A stretch of DNA of 6,610 nucleotides from Bacillota bacterium (GTDB taxonomy: Bacteria; Bacillota; Clostridia; Lachnospirales; Lachnospiraceae), in the NCBI GenBank assembly GCA_023398855.1, contig JAEWRS010000356.1:1-6610 (forward strand), given 5' to 3'. The notes under the pieces were generated by a model. It was given only the letters and a program-made list of their open reading frames with translations. It was not told the DNA's origin and did not search any database. Below are positions 1-5,025 of the stretch, in pieces (positions within the stretch are counted from its first letter, which is position 1; every line of letters starts with the position of its first letter). The position numbers were made by a program, and so were the translations under genes.

Positions 1-726
1 GTTTTAATTGAAAACATGAGAAGAGAAGGCTTCGAATTCGCGGTCAGTAAAGCAGAGGTTTTATACCGTATTGATGAGAGAAACCACAAACTGGAACCAA
101 TGGAGATCGCTTATGTTGATGTACCGGAGGAATTTACCGGGGCTGTTATCCAGAAGCTCACAAGCCGTAAAGGAGAGCTTCAGGGCATGAGTCCTGCAAA
201 CGGGGGATACACAAGACTGGAATTTGCCATTCCATCACGAGGCCTCATTGGCTATCGGGGAGAATTCATGACAGATACAAAAGGTAACGGAATCATGAAT
301 ACGGCATTTGACGGTTATGCTCCATTTAAAGGAGAATTATCCTACCGGAAGACAGGGTCACTTATTGCCTATGAATCAGGAGAATCCATTACTTACGGCT
401 TGTTTGGCGCCCAGGAAAGAGGAAGCCTGTTCATCGGACCTGGAGTGAAAGTTTATTCCGGCATGGTGATAGGGCAAAATCCAAAGGCAGAAGACATTGA
501 AATCAATGTCTGCAAGACGAAAAAGCTGACTAACACCCGTTCCTCCAGTGCTGATGAATCTCTTAAGCTGACTACTCCAAGAGAAATGAGCTTAGAACAG
601 TGCCTTGATTTTATCGATACGGATGAACTGCTGGAGATTACCCCTTCAAACCTGCGGATCAGAAAGAAAATTTTGGATCCCACTTTAAGAAAAAGGTCAT
701 CTCTTAACAAAAAATCAATGACGTAA
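1..726 (+). CDS. typA: TypA/BipA ribosome-associated translational GTPase, C-terminal part (5' end outside window)
   Basis: The frame is open from base 1, so the visible ATG at 16 is internal and the gene starts upstream. The 241 visible residues correspond to the EF-G-like domain V and the BipA-specific C-terminal domain; the GTPase domain is not in the window. Recognisable family signatures are MRREGFEF near the left edge, RGLIGYRGEF followed by GNGIMNTAFDGY in the middle, GLFGAQERGSLFIGPGVKVY, and the closing LEITPSNLRIRKKILDPTLR. TypA binds the ribosome in the cytoplasm and is implicated in 50S assembly and stress adaptation (family knowledge). The last nine residues or so, SSLNKKSMT, extend past the usual basic end and look unconserved. 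A strong terminator follows directly, so this gene ends its transcription unit. Identity is very secure. Confidence 0.96.
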   Translation, partial: VLIENMRREGFEFAVSKAEVLYRIDERNHKLEPMEIAYVDVPEEFTGAVIQKLTSRKGELQGMSPANGGYTRLEFAIPSRGLIGYRGEFMTDTKGNGIMNTAFDGYAPFKGELSYRKTGSLIAYESGESITYGLFGAQERGSLFIGPGVKVYSGMVIGQNPKAEDIEINVCKTKKLTNTRSSSADESLKLTTPREMSLEQCLDFIDTDELLEITPSNLRIRKKILDPTLRKRSSLNKKSMT

Positions 727-739
727 ATTGTAATATTAA

Positions 740-799
740 GGGAGATACCGCCTGCGTAAACCGAAAATTCGGCAATGCGGCGGCGATCTCCCTTTTTTT
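740..799 (+). terminator. Intrinsic terminator after typA
   Basis: The outer stem GGGAGAT (740-746) pairs with ATCTCCC (786-792). It continues after a small bulge as CCGCC (748-752) with GGCGG (779-783), and a small inner hairpin CCGA/TCGG lies at 761-772. Seven T residues follow at 793-799. Position 14 nt after the typA stop makes it the typA terminator. Confidence 0.9.
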
Positions 800-929
800 C
801 TTGGTTATTTTGCCTTCTTGTGTCGATATTTTTGGATTGTTTTCTATCATTTTAGTACATCTTATCACATAAATTTAATATTAGCTGTGAAGCATATTAG
901 CAAATAAGTGAAAGAAGAGGGGAAATACA

Positions 930-1556
930 ATGTCAGAAAAAATGATTGAAAACAACAAAGTGAGTGTTATCGGAGAAATTATCTCCGGCTTCACCTTCAG
1001 CCATGAAGTATTTGGAGAAGGATTCTATATGGTGGATGTTGCAGTAAACCGTCTTAGTGAACAGGCAGATGTTATACCGCTCATGATTTCTGAACGTCTT
1101 ATTGACATAGAAGGAGATTACAACAGCTTAACAGTGGAGGCTGTCGGCCAGTTCCGTTCCTATAACCGTCATGAAGGGACAAAAAACCGGCTGGTACTTT
1201 CTGTCTTTGTAAGGGAAATCCATTTTATAGAAGAATTTACAGACTACACAAAGACCAATCAAATTTTTCTGGATGGGTATATTTGCAAGGCGCCCATTTA
1301 TAGAAAAACGCCTTTGGGCAGAGAGATTGCGGACCTGCTCCTCGCAGTTAACCGCCCTTATGGTAAATCAGATTACATACCCTGCATCGCATGGGGGAGA
1401 AATGCCAGATATGCTTCCGGATTTTCAGTAGGAACAAGAGTAAAGGTTTGGGGTAGGGTCCAGAGCAGGGAATACACCAAAAAATTAAGTGAAACAGAAT
1501 GTGAAAAAAGAATAGCCTATGAGGTTTCTGTCAGCAAGCTGGAATGTGCGGAATAG
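930..1556 (+). CDS. Tandem OB-fold single-stranded DNA-binding (SSB-like) protein
   Basis: The protein has 208 residues. The ATG is preceded by AAGAGGGG (915-922) at a 7-nt spacing; an in-frame ATG at 942 lacks its own site. Two SSB-type OB folds appear in series. The first, about residues 9-104, starts NKVSVIGEI and ends in a strand RLVLSVFVREI. The second, about 110-205, starts NQIFLDGYICKAP and carries the clearer SSB wording IPCIAWGRNARYA and VGTRVKVWGRVQSREY. No acidic DDDIPF-like C-terminal tail is present, so it is unlikely to be the main replicative SSB, which recruits partners through that tail. Two OB folds in one chain suggest a dimer could give the four folds of a normal SSB tetramer (inference). 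A role in DNA metabolism is likely but the exact function is unknown. It is monocistronic or the first gene of its unit: the typA terminator lies upstream, and I see no convincing sigma-A promoter in 800-929. Confidence 0.72.
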   Translation: MSEKMIENNKVSVIGEIISGFTFSHEVFGEGFYMVDVAVNRLSEQADVIPLMISERLIDIEGDYNSLTVEAVGQFRSYNRHEGTKNRLVLSVFVREIHFIEEFTDYTKTNQIFLDGYICKAPIYRKTPLGREIADLLLAVNRPYGKSDYIPCIAWGRNARYASGFSVGTRVKVWGRVQSREYTKKLSETECEKRIAYEVSVSKLECAE

Positions 1557-1664
1557 GAACTGTCGTTTATATATAAGGATTGCCTTACTAAAATTTGATG
1601 CACCATAAAGCAATTCGCTCTTACGAAAAAAAGCATGAAAATAATAAGGAAAAGTTAAGAAAAC

Positions 1665-1693
1665 TTGCAAAAAAATTAAAATTATGATACGAT
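1665..1693 (+). promoter_or_regulatory. Candidate sigma-A promoter for the CobO-like gene
   Basis: TTGCAA (1665-1670) is separated by 17 nt from TACGAT (1688-1693), with TG one base upstream of the -10 box (extended -10). Each hexamer matches consensus at four of six positions. It lies about 60 nt before the ATG at 1754. AT-rich DNA makes chance matches common, so the call is moderate. Confidence 0.42.
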
Positions 1694-1753
1694 AAGCAGG
1701 TTCTAACATAATATGTAAATAATTGCTTTTTAGCTATTATGAGGTGCTGAAGG

Positions 1754-2257
1754 ATGAATAGAGGTGCGATACAGGTTATATGCGGGGAAGGAAAAGGAAA
1801 AACTTCGGCTGCGCTGGGTATGGGAATCGGAGCTCTGACCAGGAACAGAACTGTTATTATGATACAATTCTTAAAAGGCTGTCCCGGCCGGGATTCATTT
1901 GATGTAATGAAACGGCTGGAGCCGGAGATGAAGTTATTCCGGTTTGAAAAGTCTGATGCTTTTTTTGAAAGCCTTTCTAAAGAACAGCAGGAAGAAGAAC
2001 AAAGAAATATCCGCAACGGCTTAAATTTTGCTAAAAAGGTCTTATCAACAGGAGAATGTGATGTGTTGGTTCTGGATGAAATTCTTGGACTTCTGGACCA
2101 GAAGATCATAGAGGCAGATGAACTGGTAAAGCTGCTCCAGTCTAAAGTTGATGAGATGGAAGTCATCTTAACCGGTAAGGTATTTCAAAAAGAAATAGAA
2201 CCTTATGTAGACAGTATTCTGGAAATCAACGATGTTAAAGTTGACAATACAAAATAA
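1754..2257 (+). CDS. CobO/BtuR-family corrinoid adenosyltransferase-like P-loop protein, short divergent form
   Basis: The protein has 167 residues. GAGGTG (1741-1746) sits 7 nt before the ATG. It begins almost directly with the P-loop, GEGKGKTS at residues 11-18, matching the GNGKGKTT of BtuR/CobO. IQFLKG follows at 37-42, a Walker-B-like VLVLDEI at 104-110, and ILTGK at 138-142, all in the family's order. BtuR/CobO transfer adenosyl from ATP to cob(I)yrinic acid diamide or cobalamin. Three features are atypical. The N-terminal extension is missing. The segment where BtuR has GFTW, whose aromatic residues shape the corrinoid site, reads DAFFESL here. The C-terminal tail (FDAGVKAQ-G-I in BtuR) is absent and the protein ends soon after ILEIND. 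It may be a true but short adenosyltransferase, or a paralogue with altered specificity. No other cobalamin gene is nearby. The fold assignment is firm; the activity is not. Confidence 0.75.
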   Translation: MNRGAIQVICGEGKGKTSAALGMGIGALTRNRTVIMIQFLKGCPGRDSFDVMKRLEPEMKLFRFEKSDAFFESLSKEQQEEEQRNIRNGLNFAKKVLSTGECDVLVLDEILGLLDQKIIEADELVKLLQSKVDEMEVILTGKVFQKEIEPYVDSILEINDVKVDNTK

Positions 2258-2269
2258 TAATGATAGTAT
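2241..2269 (+). promoter_or_regulatory. Sigma-A promoter for the lysine riboswitch-dapA-dapB transcript
   Basis: A perfect TTGACA (2241-2246) lies 17 nt before TAGTAT (2264-2269), which is preceded by TGA, an extended -10 motif. Predicted transcription start is near 2276, about 10 nt before the first stem of the riboswitch, exactly where it should be. The -35 box lies inside the last codons of the upstream CobO-like gene. Confidence 0.8.
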
Positions 2270-2285
2270 GGTAACATACATAATA

Positions 2286-2450
2286 GAGTAGAGGTTGCGT
2301 TTCTTATTAGTACTCTGTCCGATGTATCAGGTACAGATGAGGGCAGGGGGAAGGAAGAAGCGCCGAAGAACGGTATGGCCTGAGCGTACCAGTTCTGGGC
2401 ATGTGGTTAAGAACCATATGACTGTCATCCAATTGGATGGGGAGCTACTT
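2286..2450 (+). promoter_or_regulatory. Lysine riboswitch (L-box) aptamer
   Basis: Conserved L-box blocks occur in the right order: AGAGGTTGCG (2290-2299), AGTA (2309-2312), GGGGGAAGG (2346-2354), GCGCCGAAG (2360-2368), ATATGACTGTCAT (2416-2428) and ATGGGGAGCTAC (2437-2448). The closing stem P1 pairs GAGTAG (2286-2291) with CTACTT (2445-2450). Lysine binding stabilises P1 and the five-helix junction. Here that should favour the downstream terminator and switch off dapA, as in other Firmicute L-boxes. Its position just before dapA fits. Rfam RF00168 is the corresponding family; no search was run. Confidence 0.93.
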
Positions 2451-2490
2451 AAAGAAAGATGAGATTACCAGATTCTGAACTTTAAGAGCT
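2443..2490 (+). promoter_or_regulatory. Antiterminator helix of the lysine riboswitch
   Basis: AGCT (2443-2446) and CTTAAAG (2448-2454), with A2447 bulged, pair with CTTTAAGAGCT (2480-2490), giving 11 base pairs. This helix uses the 3' strand of P1 (2445-2450) and the 5' strand of the terminator (2485-2490). It therefore cannot coexist with either, which is the expected logic of a transcriptional OFF switch: no lysine, antiterminator forms, dapA is read. Confidence 0.8.
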
Positions 2491-2516
2491 GACCCAGTGT
2501 CAGCTCTGTTTTTTTT
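2485..2516 (+). terminator. Lysine-controlled intrinsic terminator (attenuator) before dapA
   Basis: AGAGCTGAC (2485-2493) pairs with GTCAGCTCT (2499-2507) around a 5-nt loop, followed by TG and then eight T residues at 2509-2516. It lies 34 nt after the L-box aptamer and about 140 nt before the dapA start, so it acts as an attenuator rather than the end of an operon. Confidence 0.92.
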
Positions 2517-2538
2517 CACAGAAGACTGCTTTCTGTGA
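2516..2538 (+). other. Perfect 8-bp hairpin directly after the attenuator
   Basis: TCACAGAA (2516-2523) pairs with TTCTGTGA (2531-2538) around a 7-nt loop. No T tract follows, so it is not a second terminator. It would be present only in read-through mRNA and would form the structured 5' part of the dapA leader after the attenuator. Function unknown; mRNA protection or processing is possible. The rest of the leader (2539-2641) shows no further clear element. Confidence 0.55.
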
Positions 2539-2655
2539 GTTAAAAAACGCTGTGTAATGGAAAAGAAATCTGGCTGGCAGACTCCTTGCTCCGCAGATAT
2601 TGGCCCGGATGAAAGTTTACTGTGTATGAAAAAAAAGAATCAGGAGGATAATAGT

Positions 2656-3540
2656 ATGGCGATTTTTGAAGGTGCAGGTGTGGCTCTTGTTACACCATTT
2701 AAAGAAAACGGAGAGGTGAATTATGAGAAGCTGGAGGAACTGGTAGAAGAGCAGATCGCTTTTGGAACAGACGCCATCGTTGTCTGTGGTACAACTGGTG
2801 AGGCATCTACCATGACCCATGAAGAGCATTTAGACACGATCAAATACGTGTGTGAAGTGACGAAGAAGCGGATTCCTGTTGTTGCAGGAACCGGTTCCAA
2901 CTGCACGGATACTGCAGTATATCTGTCTAAGAAAGCAGAAAATAACGGTGCGGACGGGCTGTTACTTGTATCGCCCTACTATAACAAGGCGACTCAAAAA
3001 GGGTTGAAGGCTCACTTTATGGCAGTTGCCAATGAAGTAAAGATACCAATTATTCTTTACAATATTCCGGGACGGACCGGGATAAACATCGCAGCCGAGA
3101 CCATAGCAGACTTATGTTTACATGTTAAAAACATTGTGGGTGTAAAGGAGGCAAGCGGCAATTTTTCAGCCATCGCTGATATAATGAATTTAACGGATGG
3201 CAATGTGGATCTCTATTCAGGCAACGATGACCAGATTGTTCCCATGATGTCTCTTGGTGGAAGAGGTGTTATTTCTGTTCTCTCCAACATTGCGCCTGCC
3301 CAGACTCATGAAATATGTGATGCTTATTTAAAGGGAGATGTGAAGCGCAGCGCTGCATTGCAGCTGGCAGCCATTCCTCTCATTAACGCATTATTCTGTG
3401 AGGTCAACCCTATTCCTGTAAAAGCTGCTTTAAATTTAATGGGAAAGGCCGCAGGCCCCATGCGTCTGCCCCTTACCGAGATGGAACCTAAGAATCAGGA
3501 ACGGTTAAAACAAGCCATGAAAGAGTATGGAATTCTGTAA
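2656..3540 (+). CDS. dapA: 4-hydroxy-tetrahydrodipicolinate synthase (DapA)
   Basis: DapA condenses pyruvate with aspartate-4-semialdehyde, the first committed step of diaminopimelate and lysine synthesis in the cytoplasm. The start at 2656 gives 294 residues, the usual family length. It has AGGAGG (2642-2647) 8 nt upstream, and MAIFEGAGVALVTPF is the normal N-terminus. The frame is open back to an ATG at 2557, but that extension has no ribosome binding site and is not conserved wording. The (beta/alpha)8 aldolase residues are all visible: GTTGE at 45-49 (Thr pair of the proton relay), YY at 108-109, LYNIPGRTG at 134-142 (catalytic Tyr135, substrate-binding Arg140) and GVKEASG at 162-168 with Schiff-base Lys164. 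It is preceded by the lysine L-box and followed by dapB after a 182-nt spacer that carries repeats. Expression should fall when lysine is plentiful. Confidence 0.97.
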   Translation: MAIFEGAGVALVTPFKENGEVNYEKLEELVEEQIAFGTDAIVVCGTTGEASTMTHEEHLDTIKYVCEVTKKRIPVVAGTGSNCTDTAVYLSKKAENNGADGLLLVSPYYNKATQKGLKAHFMAVANEVKIPIILYNIPGRTGINIAAETIADLCLHVKNIVGVKEASGNFSAIADIMNLTDGNVDLYSGNDDQIVPMMSLGGRGVISVLSNIAPAQTHEICDAYLKGDVKRSAALQLAAIPLINALFCEVNPIPVKAALNLMGKAAGPMRLPLTEMEPKNQERLKQAMKEYGIL

Positions 3541-3564
3541 TTGGTAAACGATATTTTATACATG

Positions 3565-3611
3565 GAGGAAACACCCTGCGGGTATACCTTTATGCCCAGA
3601 AAGCATGGGCA
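3565..3611 (+). repeat. 47-bp direct repeat, copy 1 (dapA-dapB spacer)
   Basis: This copy is identical over 47 bp to 3663-3709. Inside it are a small hairpin ACCC-TGC-GGGT (3573-3583), the palindrome GGTATACC (3581-3588), and a 6-bp hairpin TGCCCA (3593-3598)/TGGGCA (3606-3611) with a 7-nt loop. It starts with GAGGAAACA, a purine-rich SD-like stretch. It lies 24 nt after the dapA stop. No open frame of coding quality runs through it. Confidence 0.93.
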
Positions 3612-3662
3612 CAGTGTGACCCAGGGAAGACGCCACAGAAGCGTCTGACCGAGGTCAGGAAA
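3612..3662 (+). repeat. Hairpin-rich 51-nt module between the two direct repeats
   Basis: Two more hairpins are visible. AGACGC (3628-3633)/GCGTCT (3641-3646) encloses a 7-nt loop, the same stem-6/loop-7 geometry as in the flanking repeat. The near-palindrome TGACCGAGGTCA lies at 3646-3657. The module ends CAGGAAA, as does the sequence after copy 2 (3708-3714). The 98-nt unit 3565-3662 is thus matched by a 52-nt unit 3663-3714 lacking 46 internal bases. Whether copy 2 lost the module or copy 1 gained it cannot be told. Confidence 0.6.
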
Positions 3663-3709
3663 GAGGAAACACCCTGCGGGTATACCTTTATGCCCAGAAA
3701 GCATGGGCA
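3663..3709 (+). repeat. 47-bp direct repeat, copy 2, abutting the dapB ribosome binding site
   Basis: This is a perfect copy of 3565-3611 at an offset of 98 nt. It is followed by GGAAA and a third GAGGAAACA (3715-3723), whose final A is the first base of the dapB ATG. The 13-mer AGGAAAGAGGAAA occurs at both ends of this copy (3657-3669 and 3709-3721). The second occurrence is the only purine-rich SD candidate for dapB, so the repeat unit carries the dapB translation signal. Confidence 0.93.
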
Positions 3710-3722
3710 GGAAAGAGGAAAC

Positions 3723-4481
3723 ATGATTAGGATGATAATGCACGGCTGTAATGGAGCCATGGGCCAGGTGGTGTCCGGAATTGCAGCGGAGGAAAAAAAT
3801 CTGACCATTGTAGCGGGAATAGATTCCAATGATGCCGGTAAGAATTCGTATCCCGTATTTCCGTCTCTTGAGGCCTGTGACGTGGAAGCGGATGTGATTG
3901 TGGATTTTACCTCTGCCAAAGCGGTGGAGGGTCTGCTGGAATACAGCGTAAGAAAAAACACACCTGTGGTAGTTTGTACTACCGGCCTTTCAGAAGAACA
4001 GATTAAAAAGCTGGAAGAGGCAGCAAATCATGTTGCTGTTCTTAAGTCTGCCAATATGTCTCTTGGAGTCAATCTGCTGATGAAACTGGTAAAGGATGCA
4101 GCCTATGTTCTTGCGGCAGCAGGATTTGATATTGAAATACTGGAAAAGCATCATAACAAAAAACTGGATGCCCCAAGCGGAACAGCTCTCGCCCTGGCTG
4201 ATTCCATCAATGAGGCTATGGATCAGGAGTATCATTATGTTTATGACAGAAGTCAGGTGAGAAAACCCAGAGACATAAAAGAGATCGGAATCCAGTCAGT
4301 CCGCGGAGGAACCATTGTGGGAGAGCATGATGTGATTTTTGCGGGAAAGGATGAGATTGTTACTTTTCATCATACCGCTTATTCCAAGGCTATTTTTGCA
4401 AAAGGCGCTGTTTCAGCGGCAAAGTTTCTGGCAGGAAAAGCTCCGGGCTTATATACCATGAAAGATGTCATAGATTCATAA
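3723..4481 (+). CDS. dapB: 4-hydroxy-tetrahydrodipicolinate reductase (DapB)
   Basis: DapB reduces the DapA product with NAD(P)H to tetrahydrodipicolinate, the second dedicated step towards diaminopimelate and lysine. The chosen start gives 252 residues, normal for Clostridia, and the standard N-terminus MIRMIMHGCNGAMGQ. Upstream lies AAGAGGAA within AGGAAAGAGGAAA (3709-3721). The frame is open to an ATG at 3690, but that would add MPRKHGQERGN, which is translated repeat DNA. Motifs: Rossmann nucleotide loop GCNGAMG at 8-14, VDFTS at 60-64, CTTGLSEEQ at 85-93, and the catalytic block EKHHNKKLDAPSGTA at 141-155. By alignment with E. coli, His143 is the acid/base residue and Lys147 the proton donor. 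SVRGGTIVGEHDV follows at 192-204. It shares the L-box-controlled transcript with dapA. No terminator is visible after its stop. Confidence 0.97.
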   Translation: MIRMIMHGCNGAMGQVVSGIAAEEKNLTIVAGIDSNDAGKNSYPVFPSLEACDVEADVIVDFTSAKAVEGLLEYSVRKNTPVVVCTTGLSEEQIKKLEEAANHVAVLKSANMSLGVNLLMKLVKDAAYVLAAAGFDIEILEKHHNKKLDAPSGTALALADSINEAMDQEYHYVYDRSQVRKPRDIKEIGIQSVRGGTIVGEHDVIFAGKDEIVTFHHTAYSKAIFAKGAVSAAKFLAGKAPGLYTMKDVIDS

Positions 4482-4557
4482 ATTTTCCAATATCTTCCAC
4501 CATAATTCGTTCTTCCTTTACACATACTAATCGTAGAAAATGAAAGGAGAATGTATT

Positions 4558-4857
4558 ATGAAAAGAATAAAACCATATGCAATTACACTTATTGTTATTA
4601 TGGCAGTAATGTGTCTGACAGCCTGCGGAACCACAAAGGCAAAAAATGGAACTTCAGCAGGTACTACAGCAGCAACTACCCAGACAACTGCAGCGACAAC
4701 CATGAAAGAAACTACTGCTGCAGGTACTACAAAAGGTGCTAATGAAAGCACTGGAGTTGTTAACGGAGTTGTTAACGATGTAGAAAAGGGAGTTGACAAA
4801 ATCACAGGGGAAAGCAATGGTCAGCCAACCACTGAAACCACAAAGGCTCCTAAATAA
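4558..4857 (+). CDS. Small Thr/Ala-rich lipoprotein of unknown function
   Basis: The protein has 99 residues. GGAG in AAAGGAGA (4543-4550) lies 8 nt before the ATG at 4558; the in-frame ATG at 4540 and the out-of-frame ATG at 4551 lack such a site. The N-terminus is a lipoprotein signal: basic MKRIK, a hydrophobic core, and the lipobox LTAC with lipidated Cys23. The mature part is low complexity, with TTAATTQTTAATT-type repeats to about residue 60. A short amphipathic stretch GVVNGVVNDVEKGVDKI follows at 66-82, then a Thr-rich, Lys-ending tail. It is probably anchored on the outer face of the membrane, with the Thr-rich part acting as a wall-spanning linker (inference). No catalytic domain is visible. 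It may be read from the dapA-dapB transcript, since no terminator separates them; a separate weak promoter in 4482-4540 cannot be excluded. Its own terminator follows 7 nt after the stop. Confidence 0.85.
   Translation: MKRIKPYAITLIVIMAVMCLTACGTTKAKNGTSAGTTAATTQTTAATTMKETTAAGTTKGANESTGVVNGVVNDVEKGVDKITGESNGQPTTETTKAPK
4753..4776 (+). repeat. Perfect 12-bp tandem duplication inside the lipoprotein gene
   Basis: GGAGTTGTTAAC occurs twice back to back (4753-4764, 4765-4776), encoding GVVN twice at residues 66-73. The length is a multiple of three, so gain or loss of units keeps the frame. It is the only exact tandem DNA repeat I see in the gene; the Thr-rich part repeats at protein level with varied codons. 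Confidence 0.85.
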
Positions 4858-4864
4858 GAAGAAT

Positions 4865-4908
4865 AAAAAAAGCTTCGGGCAGGAAAACTTTGCTTGAAGC
4901 TTTTTTTT
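4865..4908 (+). terminator. Intrinsic terminator after the lipoprotein gene
   Basis: GCTTC (4872-4876) pairs with GAAGC (4896-4900). The stem extends outward by A-run (4865-4871) to T-run pairing, and inward by G-U and G-C pairs (4877-4881 with 4891-4895). Eight T residues at 4901-4908 form the U tract. The A run on the other side means it could also work on the opposite strand, but no gene there needs it. Confidence 0.88.
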
Positions 4909-4922
4909 ATTTAGGTTATAAT
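4894..4922 (+). promoter_or_regulatory. Candidate promoter overlapping the preceding terminator
   Basis: TTGAAG (4894-4899), inside the 3' arm of the terminator stem, lies 17 nt before a perfect TATAAT (4917-4922). Predicted start is near 4929, about 97 nt before the membrane-protein ATG at 5026. The AT-rich setting limits certainty; a second TATAAT at 4981-4986 has no -35 box at 16-18 nt. Confidence 0.45.
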
Positions 4923-5025
4923 AATATTCTGGCACATCTGGCAATACTTTTACCAGTTTCTATTGGTAGTATCCCCAAATTATAATGATAATCACATGCC
5001 TGCTTGGCAGAGAGGCAGATGTTAT

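Noticed and set aside
800..929. Promoter for the SSB-like gene
   Set aside because: Several TATAAT-like and TTG-containing hexamers occur in this AT-rich gap, but none pair at 16-18 nt with acceptable matches, so none is annotated.
1574..1587. TAAGG/CCTTA hairpin as terminator of the SSB-like gene
   Set aside because: Five base pairs and no T tract; not enough to call termination, so read-through to the next gene remains possible.
2557..2655. N-terminal extension of DapA from ATG 2557 or 2626
   Set aside because: No Shine-Dalgarno at either, wording not DapA-like, whereas AGGAGG sits 8 nt before the ATG at 2656 with the normal N-terminus.
3565..3709. Two direct repeats with a 51-nt spacer as a mini CRISPR
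   Set aside because: There are only two copies, a 47-bp repeat length with internal hairpins, no cas genes, and the repeat doubles as a ribosome binding site; tandem intergenic repeat fits better.
3495..3961. Overlapping minus-strand open frames across the dapA-dapB spacer
   Set aside because: They run through the direct repeats and antisense to dapB, have no ribosome binding sites, and share identical segments only because the DNA repeats.
4527..4817. Val/Ala-rich minus-strand frame and a 63-codon plus-strand frame at 4551 over the lipoprotein gene
   Set aside because: Both are out-of-frame readings of the low-complexity Thr/Ala repeats; the lipoprotein frame has the SD, signal peptide and terminator.
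4963..5025. Earlier starts (TTG 4963, ATG 4996) for the membrane protein
   Set aside because: Neither has a Shine-Dalgarno sequence, and the extra residues overlap a promoter-like TATAAT at 4981-4986; the ATG at 5026 has AGAGG upstream.
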